A stretch of 25,691 nt of DNA from an uncultured Eubacteriales bacterium (GTDB taxonomy: Bacteria > Bacillota > Clostridia > Oscillospirales > CAG-382): NCBI GenBank assembly GCA_900554405.1, contig USHI01000004.1, forward strand, positions 1 through 25,691, given 5' to 3'. Below, one piece after another: positions 22,674-25,691 of the stretch. The notes beneath the pieces are model-generated. The model was not told where the DNA came from and made no database searches. It saw only the letters and a program-made list of their open reading frames with translations. The position numbers and the translations under genes are program-made. Each line of letters starts with the position of its first letter. The stretch's first letter is position 1.

Positions 22674-24053
22674 TTATTTGTTAAGATTGGGAAGCGAAGC
22701 CGCTGCGACGGACTGACCGACACGGCGGGAGCTTTCATCCGGGATATGGAGCTCGATCTTCTTTGCAAGCTCGGGGAATTCCTTATCCAGAACCTCCTGC
22801 GCGCGGGAAAGAAGTATCACGCCGCCCTCGCCGGAGGTGACTCTGCCCATGATAAGCACATGGCGGATATCGTAAAATTCGGCATAGAAGGCTATCGCGT
22901 ATCCGAAATATGCGCCGATGGTATCGTAGATATCGGCGGCGTTTTCATCGCCGTTCTTCATATGTGCCTGAACGACCTTGAGCTTTTCGGCGGGAGAGAG
23001 CGATTCATCAAGCTCTATGCCGGCGGCGGGAGCGAGCTTTATAACGCCGTCCTGCGAGAAATACTTGACACCGCAGCCGTAATCGCCGGACCATTCGTCC
23101 ACCATTGCATCCCTGCAATAATCCACGGGAACGAAGGCAAGCTCGTTCAGCCAGCCGGTGATATTGCCCTGCGGATCGACATAGCCGCCCGCTTCGGAGG
23201 TGCCCATCGCAACGCCGAGAACGGCATTGTCGTTAAGGTCCATTGCGCCGGCAAGCGCGGTGACATCGCCGTCGTTCGCGACTTCGATCGGAATGTTTTC
23301 GCCGATCTCCTTCGCAACATCGATATACATATTCTTGACGAACTTATCAAAATCTTTGTCGCTAACTTTAAGGAAGAGCGAGGCGACCATTATGCGGTTG
23401 TCGATATATACGCCGGCACTGGAAACGCCGATGGCATCCACGCGCGGCATATGGGAAGCGGCGGTCTTCATTGCTTCCAGAATGCCCTGATAGTGGTATT
23501 CCGGATCGGAATTGATCTTCGGGAACCAAACGACTTCCTCGGAATATACGCTTTCGCCGTTGACGACGGCGCTGACCTTGCGGTCGCTTCCGCCTGCATC
23601 AAAGCCGATACGGCAGCCGTCGAGGTGCCTGCCCACGGGGGAGGCGGATTCGTTATCCACGGGTGCGTTTTCGAGCGTGCGGACTTCTACCTCAAAGGGG
23701 CGTTCGTAAACGCGTTCCATAAAGTGAACATCGAAATCGCGCAGACCGCCGTCGGTATAAGCTTCCTTTATTTTGTTGCCGACGGTTTCGCTGCCGGCGA
23801 TGATGATCTTATAGCCGCCGACGACCCAAAGGAGCGCCTTTGCCATTCTTTCGATAAAGCGGAAGTTTTCTTCATCGTGGCCGGTACCGTCGCGGAAAAT
23901 GCGGGTCTTGTAGGTGGTAAGGTAGCCCTTGTTGCGTTCCACGCCGATGACGATATCCTGACCGTCGTCCTTCGTGGCTTCGCGCATTTCGCGCACGACA
24001 AGGGAAAGCGGGGTAAACTGCGGGTCGAGCTTGGCGTTGACTTTAAGCTTCAT
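22674..24053 (-). CDS. ROK-family sugar kinase-like protein with N-terminal extension
   Basis: A 459-residue protein. From about residue 148 it is a ROK/ASKHA fold: phosphate-1 loop CRIGFDAGGSDRKVSAVVNGE, IGVSSAGVYIDNR, the catalytic-type aspartate in IEVANDGDVTALAGAMDL, and the phosphate-2 loop LGVAMGTSEAGGYVDPQG. The ROK zinc cluster (CGCxGCxE) and the E-x-GH motif are not visible; the equivalent region reads GWLNELAFVPVDY and YGCGVKYF. The first 147 residues are an unrecognised domain without a helix-turn-helix pattern I can see, so a kinase-like enzyme is favoured over a NagC/XylR repressor. GGAGG lies before the ATG, and the start overlaps the nagA stop by 11 nt, so it is translationally coupled. 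Coupling to nagA suggests an amino-sugar substrate; this is inference. Confidence 0.8.
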   Translation of the reverse strand: MKLKVNAKLDPQFTPLSLVVREMREATKDDGQDIVIGVERNKGYLTTYKTRIFRDGTGHDEENFRFIERMAKALLWVVGGYKIIIAGSETVGNKIKEAYTDGGLRDFDVHFMERVYERPFEVEVRTLENAPVDNESASPVGRHLDGCRIGFDAGGSDRKVSAVVNGESVYSEEVVWFPKINSDPEYHYQGILEAMKTAASHMPRVDAIGVSSAGVYIDNRIMVASLFLKVSDKDFDKFVKNMYIDVAKEIGENIPIEVANDGDVTALAGAMDLNDNAVLGVAMGTSEAGGYVDPQGNITGWLNELAFVPVDYCRDAMVDEWSGDYGCGVKYFSQDGVIKLAPAAGIELDESLSPAEKLKVVQAHMKNGDENAADIYDTIGAYFGYAIAFYAEFYDIRHVLIMGRVTSGEGGVILLSRAQEVLDKEFPELAKKIELHIPDESSRRVGQSVAAASLPNLNK

Positions 24054-25170
24054 ATCTGATCTTTCCTCCGATGACGGTCTTCTGAACGTTGAATTCGCCG
24101 TCCGTGATGATTATATCGGCATCCTTGCCGATCTCTATGCTGCCTTTGCGGCTGTCAAGCCCGAGCACTGTCGCCGGGTTGAGCGATGCGCAGTTGACGC
24201 ATTCGTAAAGGGGAATGTCGGAATTGCTGTAAACGTTCCACACGCCCTTGTTGAGGTGGAGTATGGAGCCGGCGACGGTGCCGTCCGCCAGGCGGCAGAC
24301 GATCCCGCGGTAGATTATCTTCTGGCCGCCGAGCGTGTATTCGCCCTCCGCGGGCAGACAGTCGGTAATGAAGCAGAGCTTCCTTCCCTTGAGCTTCCAA
24401 AGCATATTATAGAACACGGGGTTGACATGGAAGGTATCCACGATAAGCTCGGCGGAAACATCGCTGTTGAGCGCGGCGGTGACAACGCCGGGCGCACGGT
24501 GCGCGAGCGGGGTCATTGCGTTGAAGAGGTGCGTTGCATGGCGAACGCCCGCTTCGGTGGATTTCATTGCCGTTTCGTAATCCGCGGAGGTATGCCCCAT
24601 GGAAACGATAACGTCGGTATCGCGGCGGATCTCGGATATCGCCTTGAAATCCTCGTCCTCCTCCGGCGCGAGCGTGATAATGCGGATGATATCCGCGTAT
24701 TCCTTCACGAACTTCGCATCCGGCTTCAAAATGTATTTGGGATCCTGCGCGCCCTTTTTCTTTTCGCTTATGAACGGGCCTTCCGCGTGGCAGCCGAGTA
24801 TGGCGCTGCCCTCCCAATCACGGCTTTCCTCCTTGAGCGCACGGCAGACCTCCAGCGCCTTGCGGATGACCTTCATATCGACGGTCATCGTGGTGGGGAG
24901 ATAGCCGGTAACGCCGTTTGCGAGCAGCCCCTTGGAAATTGTGCGGATGCTTTCCTCCTCGCCGTCGCACACATCCTTGCCGAGATAGCCGTGAATGTGC
25001 AGGTCGATCAGACCGGGGGCGACGTAACCGCCCTTTGCGTCGATAATTTCGACCCCCTCGGGCAGCTTGTCGGCGGGAACGATGCCTTCGATAACATCCG
25101 AATAAAGCAGCGCGCTGTTTTCGACAACGCGGTCTTTAAGAACTATCCTGCCGTTGATGATAGCCTTCAT
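24043..25170 (-). CDS. nagA: N-acetylglucosamine-6-phosphate deacetylase
   Basis: Amidohydrolase converting GlcNAc-6-P to glucosamine-6-P and acetate, in amino-sugar catabolism and cell-wall recycling. It has 375 residues. Metal and catalytic residues: HIH (58-60, DLHIHG), Glu130 (GCHAEGPFIS), His193 (MGHTSADYE), His214 (HATHLFNAM), His248 (DTFHVNP) and Asp270 (FITDCLPAEG). These line up closely with Escherichia coli Glu131, His195, His216, His251 and Asp273; the intact HxH points to the two-metal Bacillus-type form. The start is the ATG at 25170 behind a strong GGAGG (7-nt spacing); the longer frame to 25383 runs through the promoter and lacks family sequence. It is the first gene of a two-gene operon with the ROK protein. 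Confidence 0.95.
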   Translation of the reverse strand: MKAIINGRIVLKDRVVENSALLYSDVIEGIVPADKLPEGVEIIDAKGGYVAPGLIDLHIHGYLGKDVCDGEEESIRTISKGLLANGVTGYLPTTMTVDMKVIRKALEVCRALKEESRDWEGSAILGCHAEGPFISEKKKGAQDPKYILKPDAKFVKEYADIIRIITLAPEEDEDFKAISEIRRDTDVIVSMGHTSADYETAMKSTEAGVRHATHLFNAMTPLAHRAPGVVTAALNSDVSAELIVDTFHVNPVFYNMLWKLKGRKLCFITDCLPAEGEYTLGGQKIIYRGIVCRLADGTVAGSILHLNKGVWNVYSNSDIPLYECVNCASLNPATVLGLDSRKGSIEIGKDADIIITDGEFNVQKTVIGGKIRYEA

Positions 25171-25222
25171 TATACTTCCTCCGTTTGATATTTCGTTATT
25201 GGAACGAGTTCTTTCACCTTGC

Positions 25223-25250
25223 ATTATACCATCATTATCCGAAAAAGCAA
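25223..25250 (-). promoter_or_regulatory. nagA-ROK operon promoter
   Basis: On the minus strand, TTGCTT (complement of 25245-25250), a 16-nt spacer and TATAAT (complement of 25223-25228) preceded by TGG, the same layout as the dnaA promoter. It lies 52 nt upstream of the ATG. Confidence 0.75.
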
Positions 25251-25301
25251 TAGATTTTTTGCGGCGTTCCGCCGCTTTGTGCGCTCCCGCGGGGAAAATT
25301 C

Positions 25302-25330
25302 TTGACAATGCTTCCCCGTGTGTGTAATAT
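25302..25330 (+). promoter_or_regulatory. Promoter of the RNB-like gene
   Basis: TTGACA (25302-25307), a 17-nt spacer and TAATAT (25325-25330), identical in both hexamers and spacing to the promoter at 6527. It diverges from the nagA promoter. Confidence 0.8.
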
Positions 25331-25340
25331 AAAGATGTAG

Positions 25341-25378
25341 CGGTATATTCTTTCGCCGCAGGCAAAGCGTTTATACCG
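25341..25378 (+). other. Stem-loop in the 5' leader of the RNB-like gene
   Basis: CGGTATA (25341-25347) is complementary to TATACCG (25372-25378). Inside, CTTTCGCC can pair with GGCAAAG with one bulge, giving a two-part hairpin about 37 nt before the start codon. It could protect the mRNA or regulate translation. No known riboswitch class was recognised. Confidence 0.5.
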
Positions 25379-25415
25379 TGCAAAAATACACAAAATACTT
25401 CGGAGGGCGAACATT

Positions 25416-25691
25416 ATGCAGCTCGGCACGGATATCCCCTTCCCGCGGGAGGCGCTTTTACAATCGAGAGAAGCACAGCGATTAAGGATAAGCTCGCTTT
25501 TATCCCGCCGCGAGGATCTGCGCGGCAGGGTCGTCGTCGCCTTTTCGGAGGATGACACGCTCCCGGCGGACACGGCCTTTTCCGCCAAAAGGCTGCCGCA
25601 CGGCGGCTGGCGGCTGGGGGTCCATGTCACCGATGCAAACGAATTCCTTCCTGTCGGCTCTCCGCTCGAGCTTGCCGCGGGCGAAAGGCTT
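25416..25691 (+). CDS. RNB (RNase II/R-like) domain protein, probably catalytically impaired (3' end outside window)
   Basis: The first 92 residues are visible. After about 33 leading residues the sequence aligns with the start of an RNB exoribonuclease domain: DLRGRVVV (34-41), then KRLPHGGWRLGVHVTDANEFLPVGSPLELAAGERL, matching the usual GGWRLGVHIADVSHYV-GS-LD-EA-R pattern. There is no room for the cold-shock domains that precede RNB in RNase R. The four catalytic aspartates (spacing 6, 2, 1; D201, D207, D209, D210 in RNase II) fall on Ser44, Pro50, Asp52 and Thr53, so three of four are lost. A pseudo-nuclease that binds RNA or protein is plausible. GGAGGG precedes the ATG by about 9 nt. The rest of the gene lies outside the window. 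Confidence 0.72.
   Translation, partial: MQLGTDIPFPREALLQSREAQRLRISSLLSRREDLRGRVVVAFSEDDTLPADTAFSAKRLPHGGWRLGVHVTDANEFLPVGSPLELAAGERL

Noticed and set aside
22662..25188. Plus-strand frames of 465 and 404 codons opposite the ROK and nagA genes
   Set aside because: Minus-strand reading gives clear family motifs, promoters, ribosome sites and a terminator; the plus frames give none.
25261..25275. Terminator at the GCGGCG-TTC-CGCCGC hairpin
   Set aside because: No T-run follows on the plus strand, and on the minus strand an A-run follows; it may only be a structural feature between divergent promoters.

Overview
The window is chromosomal DNA around the replication origin of a Gram-positive, spore-former-type Firmicute, most likely a gut clostridium of the Oscillospirales/Ruminococcaceae kind. 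This is an inference from gene content, not a taxonomic placement. The evidence is the order rpmH-rnpA-yidD-yidC-jag facing dnaA-dnaN-recF-remB-gyrB-gyrA, SpoIIIJ/Jag-type genes, RemB, a dockerin protein, moderately high GC genes with AT-rich spacers, and AGGAGG-type ribosome sites.

Layout. (1) 1-6064, plus strand: the 3' part of a PcrA/UvrD helicase gene, a DUF1015 gene and valS, closely spaced and probably one operon, transcribed towards the origin. (2) 6065-6751: gene-free. It holds a palindromic array of small hairpins separated by a 9-bp repeat, two terminator hairpins, a consensus promoter driving a short leader-like unit, and a 41-bp tandem duplication. (3) 6752-7651: a lipoprotein of unknown function. 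(4) 7805-10593, minus strand: the rpmH-rnpA-yidD-yidC-jag operon (ribosome protein, RNase P protein, membrane insertion). (5) 10750-12251, minus: a membrane glycosyltransferase-like gene broken by a frameshift, inserted between rpmH and dnaA. (6) 12277-21560, plus: dnaA, an origin with DnaA boxes and a DnaA-trio run, then dnaN, recF, remB, gyrB, gyrA and a phosphopantetheinyl-transferase-like gene. (7) 21711-25250, minus: a small secreted dockerin protein with a diverged duplicate of its C-terminus just downstream, and a nagA plus ROK-family two-gene operon. (8) 25302-25691, plus: a promoter, a structured leader and the start of an RNB-domain gene whose active-site aspartates are mostly missing.

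How it works together. The centre is the replication initiation block: DnaA binds and opens the dnaA-dnaN spacer, DnaN is the clamp, RecF acts at gaps, and gyrase relieves supercoils. The leftward operon makes L34, RNase P protein and the YidC/YidD/Jag membrane-insertion set. The right edge is a sugar module: NagA deacetylates N-acetylglucosamine-6-phosphate and the ROK protein may phosphorylate an amino sugar or regulate the operon.

Most noteworthy: the nested-hairpin element (6120-6324), the probably inactive RNB protein (25416 on), the PPTase-like gene coupled to gyrA, the legible DnaA-trio origin, and unusual YidC and GyrA residues. No tRNA, rRNA, CRISPR array, transposase or prophage gene was seen.
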